From Paenibacillus sp. (GTDB lineage Bacteria > Bacillota > Bacilli > Paenibacillales > Paenibacillaceae): a stretch of 8,519 bases of DNA. Under the pieces are notes generated by a model. The model saw only the letters and a list, made by a program, of their open reading frames with translations, had not been told where the DNA came from and made no database searches. Position numbers and translations under genes: made by a program. Of the stretch, positions 1 through 6,259 are shown piece after piece. Location: contig JAQSXN010000129.1 in the NCBI GenBank assembly GCA_029256665.1, positions 1-8,519 on the forward strand, given 5' to 3'. Each line of letters begins with the position of its first letter. The first letter of the stretch is position 1.

Positions 1-261
1 TACGTTGCCTCGTCTTCATTGAGTCATTGAGCCTTGACCATTCTCACGGCCCCATTTCCATTCTCCCGCCTTTCCGCCTATTCGTACTCAAGCCCAGCCT
101 GCCTCTCCTCCTCGGCTCTCTCCCCTCGACGCGCCTACCATATCCCGTCGGCTCTCTCCGTTCTCGATACTCCCCATGTCCCATCGGCTCTCGCAGCCCT
201 CGATACTCACCATATCCCATACGCTCTCCCCTCTCGCCCTGCCTGCTTATACTCGATCCCA
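1..261. other. Region downstream of spoIIE without a convincing gene
   Basis: Apart from the tandem repeats I see no supported gene, RNA or terminator. A minus frame from 322 to 44 (92 residues, rich in Gly, Arg and Glu) begins inside spoIIE without a ribosome site and owes its openness to the repeat period, so I do not call it. A tRNA or terminator after spoIIE may lie beyond the window edge. Confidence 0.5.
113..220. repeat. Three tandem 36-base degenerate repeats downstream of spoIIE
   Basis: Units start at 113, 149 and 185, each opening with CGGCTCTC on the plus strand and ending CCATATCCCGT, CCATGTCCCAT or CCATATCCCAT. By hand alignment the second and third units agree at 30 of 36 positions and the first and second at 23 of 36, with the first 11 identical. 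A diverged partial copy follows (221-262). The array is strongly strand-biased: pyrimidine-rich on plus, purine-rich on minus. In one minus frame the period gives a 12-residue repeat of the type MGYGEYRGLREP. Confidence 0.8.
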
Positions 262-2754
262 TCAGCTCACCGTCCTTGGCCGTTCCATGCGATTCACTCC
301 CGGCCAGCGGAAGGAAGCCCATTCCGGCAAATGTTTGTCGATACGCGCGACCAGCACCGTCATGTCGTCCACGATCTCACCATCGTGGTATCGCACGACC
401 GTCTCAAGCAGAGAGTCCGCCATCTCCTGAGGATCCTCCGAGCTCATCTCCCCGATGATCCGCTTCATCCACATCTCCTTATTAACCGCGTAGCCCGGCG
501 CGTCGTAGATGCCGTCGCTCATCATGATGAGCGTGTCGCCCGGTTGAAGCTGCATCGACACGAAGTCGACGTCGATGTCCTGTATGATTCCGATCGGCAG
601 GTTGTTGGCCGTAATCGGAATAACCTCCTTCCCTCGTTTGATAAAGCTTGGCGTGGAGCCGATCTTCATAAACGTGGTGTGCGCCGTATATAAATCGACG
701 ATAGCCAGGTCCACCGTCGCGTAGATTTCCTCGGCGGAACGAAGCAGCAAGACGGAATTCACCGATTTCACCGCCAGCTTCTCGTCCATGCCCGACTGCA
801 GCAGCTGCTGCAGGATGGATAGCGCCGCGCTGCTCTCCTGGCGCGCGCGCTCCCCGTTGCCCATGCCGTCGCTGATCGCGACCGCGAATTTGCCGCCCCC
901 GAGCTCCATGAGGGTAAAGCTGTCTCCCGACAGCAAATCCCCGCCCTTGGCGGCGCCCGCCACGCCCGTCTCCACCTCGTATTGCTTGGCAGAGGCGAAG
1001 ATGGCGAGCGACGGCTCTCCTTGCTTGGCCGGATCGCGTTCCGCCTTGACCGCGATATGCTCGCCCAGTATATCGCTAAGCAGCGGCGCGATGATTTTGC
1101 GGCACTCGTCAAAGCCTCGTTCGAACGAATGATACACCTCGATCTCTACATTTCCTTCCTCCAGATTAACGATATCGACTCCTTGTATCGATAAGCCGAG
1201 CCCTTCCACGGCTTCCCGTATTTGCTCCTCCTGCAGATGCAGCGTCTGACCTTCGCGCTTGATCTCCTTGGACAGATCCTCCATGACCTGCGATACGCCG
1301 AATAGCTGGTCCGCCACTAGCTGGCGAGAATCGAGAATTTGTTTTTTCCAATGCATGTTGTTCTGGTACAGCTCGTATTGATGCTGCATTACGGTCAGCA
1401 CTTGCCCGGTCTTGACGCAATGGGACGTCCAGGAGCGCGGATGATCCTTGACCATCGGAACCCGTTTCTCTTCTACGGCGGTCATCATCTCGCTCATCAT
1501 ATTGTACGTGTGGAAATACTTGTCCTCCCAGCAAGCGTTGCGTCGATGACAGGACATGCAGCTTCGCTCCGCCACGGCGTTCATGAATTGGGCGATCTCC
1601 TCGTCCCGCTTCACCTCGGTCGCCTTCTGATTCAGCTGACCAAAGCTGCGCGACAGCTGGCGGAAGACATCCGAGAACTGCACGACGCGCTCCGCGGTCA
1701 CTTCCCGGACCCGCTTCGCGTATTCATGCTGCGACTTTGCATGTTCATTCGTTCCCGGAACGTAACGGGCTATGGTTCGAATGACGCCGCGCGGGGTAAG
1801 AAGAAGTAAGGTCGCCGCAGCAACGGATTCCCAAGTAGAGGCCATCACGTCGGACTGCGTGCCGATGTAGATGGATAGGATAGAAGTACCGAGCAACATC
1901 CCGAATGCGGCGGCCATCTTGCCACCGTCCCGCAGCAGGCCTGCGAGCAAGCCGGCGAACGCCAGCATGCTCATCTGCACGATCGCGCTGAAGTCCGCAA
2001 GGCTCAGAATGAGTCCTGCGACTACGCCGACGGATGCCCCGAGCGGCGCTCCGCCTGCCATCGCGAACAGCAGCAGCATGTAGCGGGACATTACATGTTC
2101 GGCGGACATGCCGTACATGACCCAGCCGACGGCGCCCGTCATCACGGACGCGAGCAGAATCATGACGCAAATGATTTCCTCGTGTTTGAGGGTCGCCGTC
2201 TTCTTGGTCATCGTCAGTACGGGCAGCGCATGAATAAAAACTAACGTAAGCACAAAGGCGAGCGCGGCCTCGACGACGACAAGCATGAAGTTGTACCAGC
2301 TTAACGTTTCGCCGATAAACACGCCGAACAGCTGAACGAGCAGCGTAGCGGTGAACACCAGAATCGGGGCCGTCGAGAGCTCCGACTTTTCGTATGTCTC
2401 CAGCGCCTTAAGGAGAAGAAACAATACCGCGATCTCCATCGCGATCCATAATGGCGCCGGTTCCGCCGCCAGCCAGCTGCCGGCCACGAGCGATACCGCG
2501 ATCCACGGGTAGATGTCCCTTCGCATGAAATAGATGACGGCGAAATATGCGGCCGCGAACGGCATCAGCGATTCCAGGATGACGGCTCGTCCCAACATAA
2601 AAGCGATACCGACCAACAAGAACGTCCACTTCTTCGCAAGCACCATATTCATGAATCCTTTTGCGGCCCTCCATGCCGCCGTCTTCTCCACGTTGTTCTG
2701 GAAAAAGTTTTCCCGCTTGATCGCGGGCTGCCCAAGCACGTTCTCCTTCTTCAC
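262..2754 (-). CDS. spoIIE: SpoIIE, stage II sporulation protein E (membrane PP2C phosphatase)
   Basis: Membrane-bound serine phosphatase that dephosphorylates SpoIIAA to release sigma-F in the forespore and that also acts with FtsZ at the polar septum (family knowledge). The 830-residue product has a long multi-spanning hydrophobic N-terminal part (about residues 43-320), a hydrophilic middle region with a CxxC-x5-C cluster (Cys399, 402, 408), and a C-terminal PP2C domain (about 595-805). The PP2C metal-site aspartates are visible in SGDSF (Asp611), SDGMGNGE (Asp629), MSDGIYD (Asp747) and DDMTVL (Asp796). Each is one residue beyond the B. subtilis positions as I recall them, and that protein has 827 residues. 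The start is the GTG at 2754. It has a GGTGGTG ribosome site six bases upstream, whereas the ATG at 2811, which would give 849 residues, lies upstream of the -10 box and has no ribosome site. No terminator is visible downstream. Confidence 0.96.
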   Translation of the reverse strand: MKKENVLGQPAIKRENFFQNNVEKTAAWRAAKGFMNMVLAKKWTFLLVGIAFMLGRAVILESLMPFAAAYFAVIYFMRRDIYPWIAVSLVAGSWLAAEPAPLWIAMEIAVLFLLLKALETYEKSELSTAPILVFTATLLVQLFGVFIGETLSWYNFMLVVVEAALAFVLTLVFIHALPVLTMTKKTATLKHEEIICVMILLASVMTGAVGWVMYGMSAEHVMSRYMLLLFAMAGGAPLGASVGVVAGLILSLADFSAIVQMSMLAFAGLLAGLLRDGGKMAAAFGMLLGTSILSIYIGTQSDVMASTWESVAAATLLLLTPRGVIRTIARYVPGTNEHAKSQHEYAKRVREVTAERVVQFSDVFRQLSRSFGQLNQKATEVKRDEEIAQFMNAVAERSCMSCHRRNACWEDKYFHTYNMMSEMMTAVEEKRVPMVKDHPRSWTSHCVKTGQVLTVMQHQYELYQNNMHWKKQILDSRQLVADQLFGVSQVMEDLSKEIKREGQTLHLQEEQIREAVEGLGLSIQGVDIVNLEEGNVEIEVYHSFERGFDECRKIIAPLLSDILGEHIAVKAERDPAKQGEPSLAIFASAKQYEVETGVAGAAKGGDLLSGDSFTLMELGGGKFAVAISDGMGNGERARQESSAALSILQQLLQSGMDEKLAVKSVNSVLLLRSAEEIYATVDLAIVDLYTAHTTFMKIGSTPSFIKRGKEVIPITANNLPIGIIQDIDVDFVSMQLQPGDTLIMMSDGIYDAPGYAVNKEMWMKRIIGEMSSEDPQEMADSLLETVVRYHDGEIVDDMTVLVARIDKHLPEWASFRWPGVNRMERPRTVS

Positions 2755-2760
2755 GAAAGA

Positions 2761-2767
2761 CACCACC
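2761..2767 (-). promoter_or_regulatory. Ribosome binding site that decides the spoIIE start
   Basis: On the minus strand GGTGGTG differs from GGAGGTG at one position and ends six bases before the GTG at 2754. The upstream in-frame ATGs at 2811 and 2805 have no purine-rich site in front of them. Seen directly in the sequence. Confidence 0.75.
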
Positions 2768-2790
2768 CATCCGAATGTAATGTGTTCCCC

Positions 2791-2823
2791 ATTATAAAAG
2801 GTCATTCGCATGAAGTTTGTCAG
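2791..2823 (-). promoter_or_regulatory. spoIIE promoter, sigma-A boxes with a 21-base spacer and an overlapping Spo0A-like box
   Basis: Reading the minus strand, CTGACA (2823-2818, five of six to TTGACA) is followed after exactly 21 bases by a perfect TATAAT (2796-2791). Spo0A-activated sigma-A promoters such as spoIIE and spoIIG of B. subtilis are known for this overlong spacing. TGACAAA (2822-2816) overlaps the -35 and fits the 0A box TGNCGAA except at one base. A second near-match, TGTCGGA, lies at 2856-2850. Transcription would begin near 2784, about 30 bases before the GTG start. The boxes are seen; Spo0A control is inferred from the spacing and gene identity. Confidence 0.8.
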
Positions 2824-3242
2824 TTATCGTAACACGTCCAAAAGTTTTTTCCGACAAAACGTTAAGCCCGCCGCGCGGCTTGTCACAACAGGCTCGAATC
2901 CAGCGCCAGAGCGGGTTTGCCCGCTGGCGAATTCGGCTAGACGACAAAACTCGTTCAACAAAATATATAGATAGCGCTTTCAATTCGGTGGCGACGAGCG
3001 GAGGAACCTGTCGGTAATGCGAGAGTGCGGGAGAAAACTATTTCGCCGGGCGAGGAATATTTTATAAAAGGGGATTGACGCGGGATTGCTTCGACATATC
3101 CGGTCTCACGCGCCGCTAACCGACGAATAACCCGGGTCTTTGGCGTAGCCATTCGACGGTAAGTGGGCCCGCCGCGCCAAGCATGAAGTCGGAAAAGGGA
3201 GTATCCTACGGGCGCGCTCGCGCGGACAGGTGCTTCGAAACA
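2824..3242. other. Gene-free spacer between spoIIE and yabR
   Basis: I see no convincing gene here. The short frames on either strand lack ribosome sites and have unremarkable composition. B. subtilis, as I recall, has tRNA genes between yabR and spoIIE; I looked for T-loop and acceptor-stem patterns and found none that fold. The spacer holds a TGTCGGA near-0A box (2850-2856), a bulged hairpin (2904-2929), an exact 0A box on the minus strand (3090-3096) and an AT-rich TATAAA-like segment (3061-3066). Confidence 0.6.
3061..3096 (-). promoter_or_regulatory. Possible distal Spo0A-bound promoter upstream of spoIIE
   Basis: The minus strand shows an exact 0A box TGTCGAA (3096-3090) and then TATAAA (3066-3061), with 23 bases between them. 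A -35 hexamer is poor: TCGAAG overlapping the box at a 22-base spacing matches only three of six. The layout resembles a Spo0A-dependent promoter with the box over the -35. A seven-base match can occur by chance, so this is a weak call. Confidence 0.25.
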
Positions 3243-3271
3243 GAAAAAAAGCGGAACCCGTAGGTTCCGCT
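3243..3271 (-). terminator. Rho-independent terminator of yabR
   Basis: On the minus strand a perfect nine-base stem, AGCGGAACC / GGTTCCGCT (3271-3263 and 3258-3250), closes a four-base loop. It runs straight into a tract of seven T residues (3250-3244). It lies about 40 bases after the yabR stop and separates yabR from spoIIE. Confidence 0.92.
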
Positions 3272-3310
3272 CTATCTGTGCATGCCTTGCGGCATGTCTG
3301 CGAGTATGAA

Positions 3311-3814
3311 TTAAATGCGTTTCGCGCCGCGTCCGCCGCGCTTGCCTTCCGTATTCTTCTTGAGGGAAGAGATACGTTCTTCGCTGTCTTTCAAGAAACG
3401 AGACATTTTATCTTCGAATGACGGTTTACCGTAGGACGGTCTGCCAGAAGATTGTTTGTTGAAGGGACGTCCGCCGCCTCCGCCGCCAGGACCGCGACCT
3501 CCGCCGCCGCCAAAACGATCGCCGCCGCCCGGGCCGCCGCTTGGACGTTCGCGCGTTGGAGCAGGCTGACCTTCCGGCCGATCAATGGCTTGCTTAATGG
3601 ATAGTCCGATCTTACCGTCTTTGTCTACGTTGATCACTTTGACCTTCACGACATCGTCGATCTTAAGGTGATCCTTCACATCCTTGACGTAGTTATCGGC
3701 AATCTCCGAGATGTGAACAAGGCCTGTGACACCTCCCGATAAGTCGACAAATGCCCCGAAATGCGTAATGCCTGTCACTTTCCCCTCTAACTTGGCGCCC
3801 ACTTCAATTGCCAT
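3311..3814 (-). CDS. yabR: S1-domain RNA-binding protein, YabR/GSP13-like, with Gly/Arg-rich tail
   Basis: Cytoplasmic RNA-binding protein of the YabR/general stress protein 13 type, probably ribosome- or RNA-associated; its exact role is not settled in the family. The 167 residues begin with a canonical S1 OB-fold (about 1-76) with the typical strings EGKVTGITHFGAFVDL, GLVHISEI and GKIGLSIKQA. A low-complexity linker rich in Gly and Arg follows (about 87-120), then a basic C-terminal stretch ending GGRGAKRI. B. subtilis YabR is shorter (about 128 residues), so most of the extra length is this tail. The start is ATG 3814, with AGAGGA at 3832-3827, a rather long 12-base spacing. It has its own promoter upstream and a strong terminator downstream, so it seems independent of divIC and spoIIE. 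Confidence 0.92.
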   Translation of the reverse strand: MAIEVGAKLEGKVTGITHFGAFVDLSGGVTGLVHISEIADNYVKDVKDHLKIDDVVKVKVINVDKDGKIGLSIKQAIDRPEGQPAPTRERPSGGPGGGDRFGGGGGRGPGGGGGGRPFNKQSSGRPSYGKPSFEDKMSRFLKDSEERISSLKKNTEGKRGGRGAKRI

Positions 3815-3890
3815 AAAATAAAATGTTCCTCTCTCGAAAGTTTAGTGAGTCCCTGTCCTATCGATCCGATAAGATTTGGCTTCTATCGTG

Positions 3891-3920
3891 ATTATAACCG
3901 AACGGAAGAAGGGAGGTCAA
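3891..3920 (-). promoter_or_regulatory. Sigma-A-type promoter of yabR
   Basis: The minus strand carries TTGACC (3920-3915), an 18-base spacer and a perfect TATAAT (3896-3891). This predicts a transcript starting near 3884, with a leader of about 70 bases before the yabR ATG. The -35 lies just 39 bases past the divIC stop. Near-consensus boxes point to vegetative expression. Confidence 0.8.
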
Positions 3921-3958
3921 CAGACGTTCACCCCGTACAGGGCCCATTACCGCGCGGA

Positions 3959-4270
3959 TTAATCGCTGAAAATCTGTTGCTCGCCCTGCTTAACCATTCC
4001 TTGTTCCTTCGTTGCCAACTGAGATATATATTCAGGATCGTTCAGGCGCTCCACCTGACGCTTCAATTCTTCGTTCGTCGCCTTCGCCGCTTCGATCTGA
4101 CTCTCCACCGACGTCAGCTTCTCGTAAGTCGCCTTCTGTTGCTGCAGCTGACCGAATAAAGTATAACCTGCCCAGCCCAAGAACAAGAGGATGAACATCG
4201 TCCAAATCTTGTATCTGCGTTTCGCAGCGGCTGTTCCGGCCGACTTCTTCGCAGCAGTTGCAGTTGCCAT
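3959..4270 (-). CDS. divIC: DivIC, septum formation initiator (FtsB-like)
   Basis: Bitopic division protein that acts with FtsL and DivIB in the septal complex (family knowledge). The 103 residues give a short basic Ala/Lys-rich cytoplasmic N-terminus, one membrane helix (about 24-40, TMFILLFLGWAGYTLF), then an extracytoplasmic coiled coil (about 42-75) and the family signature NDPEYISQLATKEQGMV near the C-terminus. I chose ATG 4270 because GGGAG lies seven bases upstream and because the upstream extension to 4378 would run through yabQ in another frame without homology. Its ATG overlaps the yabQ stop by one base (TAATG), implying translational coupling to a sporulation gene. The B. subtilis protein is somewhat longer (about 125 residues). 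Confidence 0.93.
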   Translation of the reverse strand: MATATAAKKSAGTAAAKRRYKIWTMFILLFLGWAGYTLFGQLQQQKATYEKLTSVESQIEAAKATNEELKRQVERLNDPEYISQLATKEQGMVKQGEQQIFSD

Positions 4271-4887
4271 TAGCGATCTCCCTTCCTGAACCATGAGTGC
4301 CAGAGACTCCTTGTCGCAGCCGCCAGCTTGCCGATCCTCTCTACCGGACGAAGCTTGTCCCAGTAGGGCTTCAACCATCTACCCAGCGGTCGCCAGATCG
4401 GTTTGGTCATCCATGCCAGCAATAACCAGATAGGACGAACCAATTGTACCACAATCTTAAGGAGGAAAATAGTGAGCGCAGTCCCAAATCCCAGTATGAC
4501 TTTGGCTAATTTATAGAGCAATAGGATCGGTTTCACGATGATGACGTCGATCAAACGGAGCACGAACGCGATACAGGCCTTGACCGCCCGTATGATCCAC
4601 TTCACGATGACGACGACCGCCTTGCTCAATAGCCAATAATGCAGGATGACGCCGATGGCCAGTCCAAGAAACACGTATGCCCGCACCTCGCCATTGTTGC
4701 TGGCATACAGCATTCGGAATACGACCACCGCCGAAGCGATCCAATAAAGCACGTCCAGCGCGGGCAGCCACCACTTGGGAAGCCGGAGCTCGCTTGACAC
4801 GACGCGATAGCCGTCAAACACCGCCCCCATGCCGAGCCCCGACAGCAGCATGACCGCCATCGTCATCCACTGTACGCCAAGGGTCAC
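4270..4887 (-). CDS. yabQ: YabQ, sporulation membrane protein
   Basis: YabQ-family integral membrane protein, needed in B. subtilis for proper spore cortex formation and made in the mother cell (family knowledge). The 205-residue product is close to the usual length. Residues 1-90 hold the conserved part: a hydrophobic first helix with GMGAVFDGYR, then WWLPALDVLYWI, and a helix near 70-90 (YVFLGLAIGVILHYWLLS). The second half is a run of hydrophobic segments broken by Lys/Arg and Trp/Pro, with a basic C-terminus. The start is GTG 4887, overlapping the yabP stop as GTGA; its ribosome site is weak (GGGAAG), so coupling to yabP is likely. An internal ATG at 4866 is an alternative. It overlaps divIC by one base downstream. 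Confidence 0.9.
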   Translation of the reverse strand: MTLGVQWMTMAVMLLSGLGMGAVFDGYRVVSSELRLPKWWLPALDVLYWIASAVVVFRMLYASNNGEVRAYVFLGLAIGVILHYWLLSKAVVVIVKWIIRAVKACIAFVLRLIDVIIVKPILLLYKLAKVILGFGTALTIFLLKIVVQLVRPIWLLLAWMTKPIWRPLGRWLKPYWDKLRPVERIGKLAAATRSLWHSWFRKGDR

Positions 4888-5168
4888 TTAAACAGCTTCC
4901 CGAACAGACCTTTGGACTTCGAGGCCGTCGTTCCGTCAAGATAGGCGAGGGAATGCACGAACCCTTCGATGGCGACCAGGCCTTGCTCCAGGCTGAGATG
5001 CTTCATATGCAAATTTTGGCCCGTTACCGTCAGAAATCCAAGCTCCGTATCCAGCAGAAATTCCTCGCTGTCGAAGCTCTCCACGTTCTTCACGCCCGTC
5101 AGCTCCAGCACCTTCCGGCCGATCAGCTTCACGTCCTGCGCTTTCTGTCCCTTACCCTGCTCCACCAT
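4884..5168 (-). CDS. yabP: YabP, sporulation protein
   Basis: Small soluble YabP/YqfC-family sporulation protein, acting in the mother cell with a role in spore cortex or coat assembly (family knowledge; mechanism unknown). The 94 residues match the family length. They show the typical run of short beta strands: LIGRKVLELTGVKNVESFDSE, then FLLDTELGFLTVTG, and later KHLSLEQGLVAIEG, ending with a basic Lys/Phe-rich tail. ATG 5168 is preceded by a strong GGGGGAG site six bases upstream (5181-5175). It is the first gene of the yabP-yabQ-divIC unit. In this genome it is separated from rqcP by the permease gene on the opposite strand, so its promoter must lie in the 5169-5314 spacer or within the permease. 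Confidence 0.93.
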   Translation of the reverse strand: MVEQGKGQKAQDVKLIGRKVLELTGVKNVESFDSEEFLLDTELGFLTVTGQNLHMKHLSLEQGLVAIEGFVHSLAYLDGTTASKSKGLFGKLFK

Positions 5169-5314
5169 TACGCACTCCCCCGCTTCGCGATCATATTCCC
5201 TATTACTTTATGGGAGGAGGACAAGGTTTAGAACATATCTTGATTCCAAGGCACTCGATGCCGTATTGTAGGAAGCGATAGCCTAACGCATACGGACAAG
5301 ATGGAGTGAAAAAA
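5169..5314. promoter_or_regulatory. Divergent intergenic region between yabP and the permease
   Basis: This spacer must contain starts for both directions. On the plus strand TTGATT (5240-5245), an 18-base spacer and TATTGT (5264-5269), each four of six, is a weak sigma-A candidate for the permease. On the minus strand CCTACAAT (5271-5264) matches seven of eight bases of the sigma-E -10 CATACAAT, but I find no good -35 at the right distance. The two candidates occupy the same bases, so the two starts could compete. The minus transcript would also contain CCTCCTCCC (5220-5212), complementary to part of the yabP ribosome site. Confidence 0.35.
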
Positions 5315-6241
5315 GTGAGCAACAAATGGTTGAATTATGGCGGATTGGTATTGGTCGCCGTCATATGGGGAGCGAATTTCGGCGTTTCGCGATTGGCCAT
5401 GGAATCGTTTGATCCGATCGTGTTCGCGGTGCTTCGATTTGGTTTGGCGGTGCCGTTCCTATTTCTAATACTGAAGCTGACGGAGGGCAGCGTCGGCATC
5501 CCATGGCGCCTGGTTCCTAAGCTGGCGCTAGTCGGGCTGCTCGGCATTACGCTGCTTGAAATTTTGGTCATGTATTCGATCAAGTACACGACGCTCGCGA
5601 ACGCCTCGCTGCTGAACGTCGCGCCTTGGCCAATCTTTGCGGCGATTCTTTCGCCGTTATTCATGAAGGAAACGATAACGCCCCGGTTAATTGTAGGCGG
5701 CGGCATATCGATGGTTGGCGTCTGCCTAGTCATCCTTGGCGGGGGCGAGGGATTTGTTCTGTCCTCCGAAAACATGATCGGCAACGTAATGGCGTTCTCC
5801 ATCAGCATTATCGGTCCGCTGTTCAACCTCAGTTCGATGTCGCTAATGAAGCAGCATTCGGTATTGCGAATCAGCACTTGGACGATTTTGTTCGGTACGC
5901 TATTCATGCTGCCGCTTACGATCGGCGGCTGGGCTCGGACAGATTGGTCCGCGCTAGGCGCGGCTCACTACTTATCGATCGCTTATAATGTGCTTATTTG
6001 TACCGTCGTGGCGTTCCTTGTATGGAATGCATGCATGTACAAGGTGGGAGCGACAAGATCGAATTTCTTCCGCTACGCGGTTCCGGCGGCGGCGGTCGCC
6101 GCGGGCTACATCATGTTCGACGAGCGCATCGCGCTGCTTCAGATGGGCGGCGCGGCTTGCATGGCGGCCGGTCTTGTCTGGATCACGTTCGAGCGGAGGC
6201 GTCCGTCGCCGGCGGAGCTTGCCTTGCAGCCAAAAGCCTAA
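5315..6241 (+). CDS. EamA/DMT-superfamily permease
   Basis: Multi-spanning inner-membrane transporter of the drug/metabolite (EamA, formerly DUF6) superfamily; the substrate cannot be told from the sequence. About ten membrane helices form two repeats. The first (about 10-135) opens with VAVIWGANFGVSRLAM and a conserved LRFGLAVPFL, and the second (about 155-290) with AFSISIIGPLFNLSSMSLM. The C-terminus is short and basic. I chose GTG 5315 (308 residues), with GGAGTG six bases upstream; the alternative GTG at 5306 (311 residues) has no properly spaced site. It is the only plus-strand gene, set between rqcP and yabP, which in related genomes I would expect to be adjacent. Composition resembles its neighbours, so there is no clear sign of recent foreign origin. 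Confidence 0.9.
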   Translation: MSNKWLNYGGLVLVAVIWGANFGVSRLAMESFDPIVFAVLRFGLAVPFLFLILKLTEGSVGIPWRLVPKLALVGLLGITLLEILVMYSIKYTTLANASLLNVAPWPIFAAILSPLFMKETITPRLIVGGGISMVGVCLVILGGGEGFVLSSENMIGNVMAFSISIIGPLFNLSSMSLMKQHSVLRISTWTILFGTLFMLPLTIGGWARTDWSALGAAHYLSIAYNVLICTVVAFLVWNACMYKVGATRSNFFRYAVPAAAVAAGYIMFDERIALLQMGGAACMAAGLVWITFERRRPSPAELALQPKA

Positions 6242-6259
6242 CGCAAAAATAGGTCAAAG

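Noticed and set aside
44..322. 92-residue minus-strand reading frame rich in Gly, Arg and Glu after spoIIE
   Set aside because: Starts within spoIIE without a ribosome site and is kept open by the 36-base repeats. Kept as a finding rather than called as a gene.
27..693. Plus-strand open frames of 143 and 219 residues over the left end
   Set aside because: Antisense to spoIIE and the repeat array, with Ser/Pro/Arg- or His-rich shadow composition and no ribosome sites.
262..2811. 849-residue SpoIIE starting at ATG 2811
   Set aside because: The ATG lies between the -35 and -10 boxes and has no ribosome site; GTG 2754 has one at proper spacing and gives the usual family length.
2881..2940. T-loop-like sequences (ATTCGAGCC on minus, GGCTCGAATCC on plus) suggesting a tRNA between yabR and spoIIE
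   Set aside because: The five bases on either side do not pair as a T stem, and no D arm, anticodon arm or acceptor stem can be found around them.
2792..3152. Minus-strand frames of 63 and 65 residues and a plus frame of 66 residues in the spoIIE-yabR spacer
   Set aside because: No ribosome sites, no recognisable motifs, and they overlap one another and the spoIIE promoter.
3280..3297. Hairpin with a GCAA-type loop just after the yabR stop, as a second terminator
   Set aside because: A seven-pair stem is present but no T tract follows; termination is explained by the structure at 3243-3271.
5191..5212. Sigma-E promoter for yabP built on CATAAAGT (5212-5205) or on the -35-like GAATATG near 5200-5194
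   Set aside because: CATAAAGT matches six of eight but has no -35 at 14-15 bases. GAATATG would put its -10 over the ribosome site and start codon.
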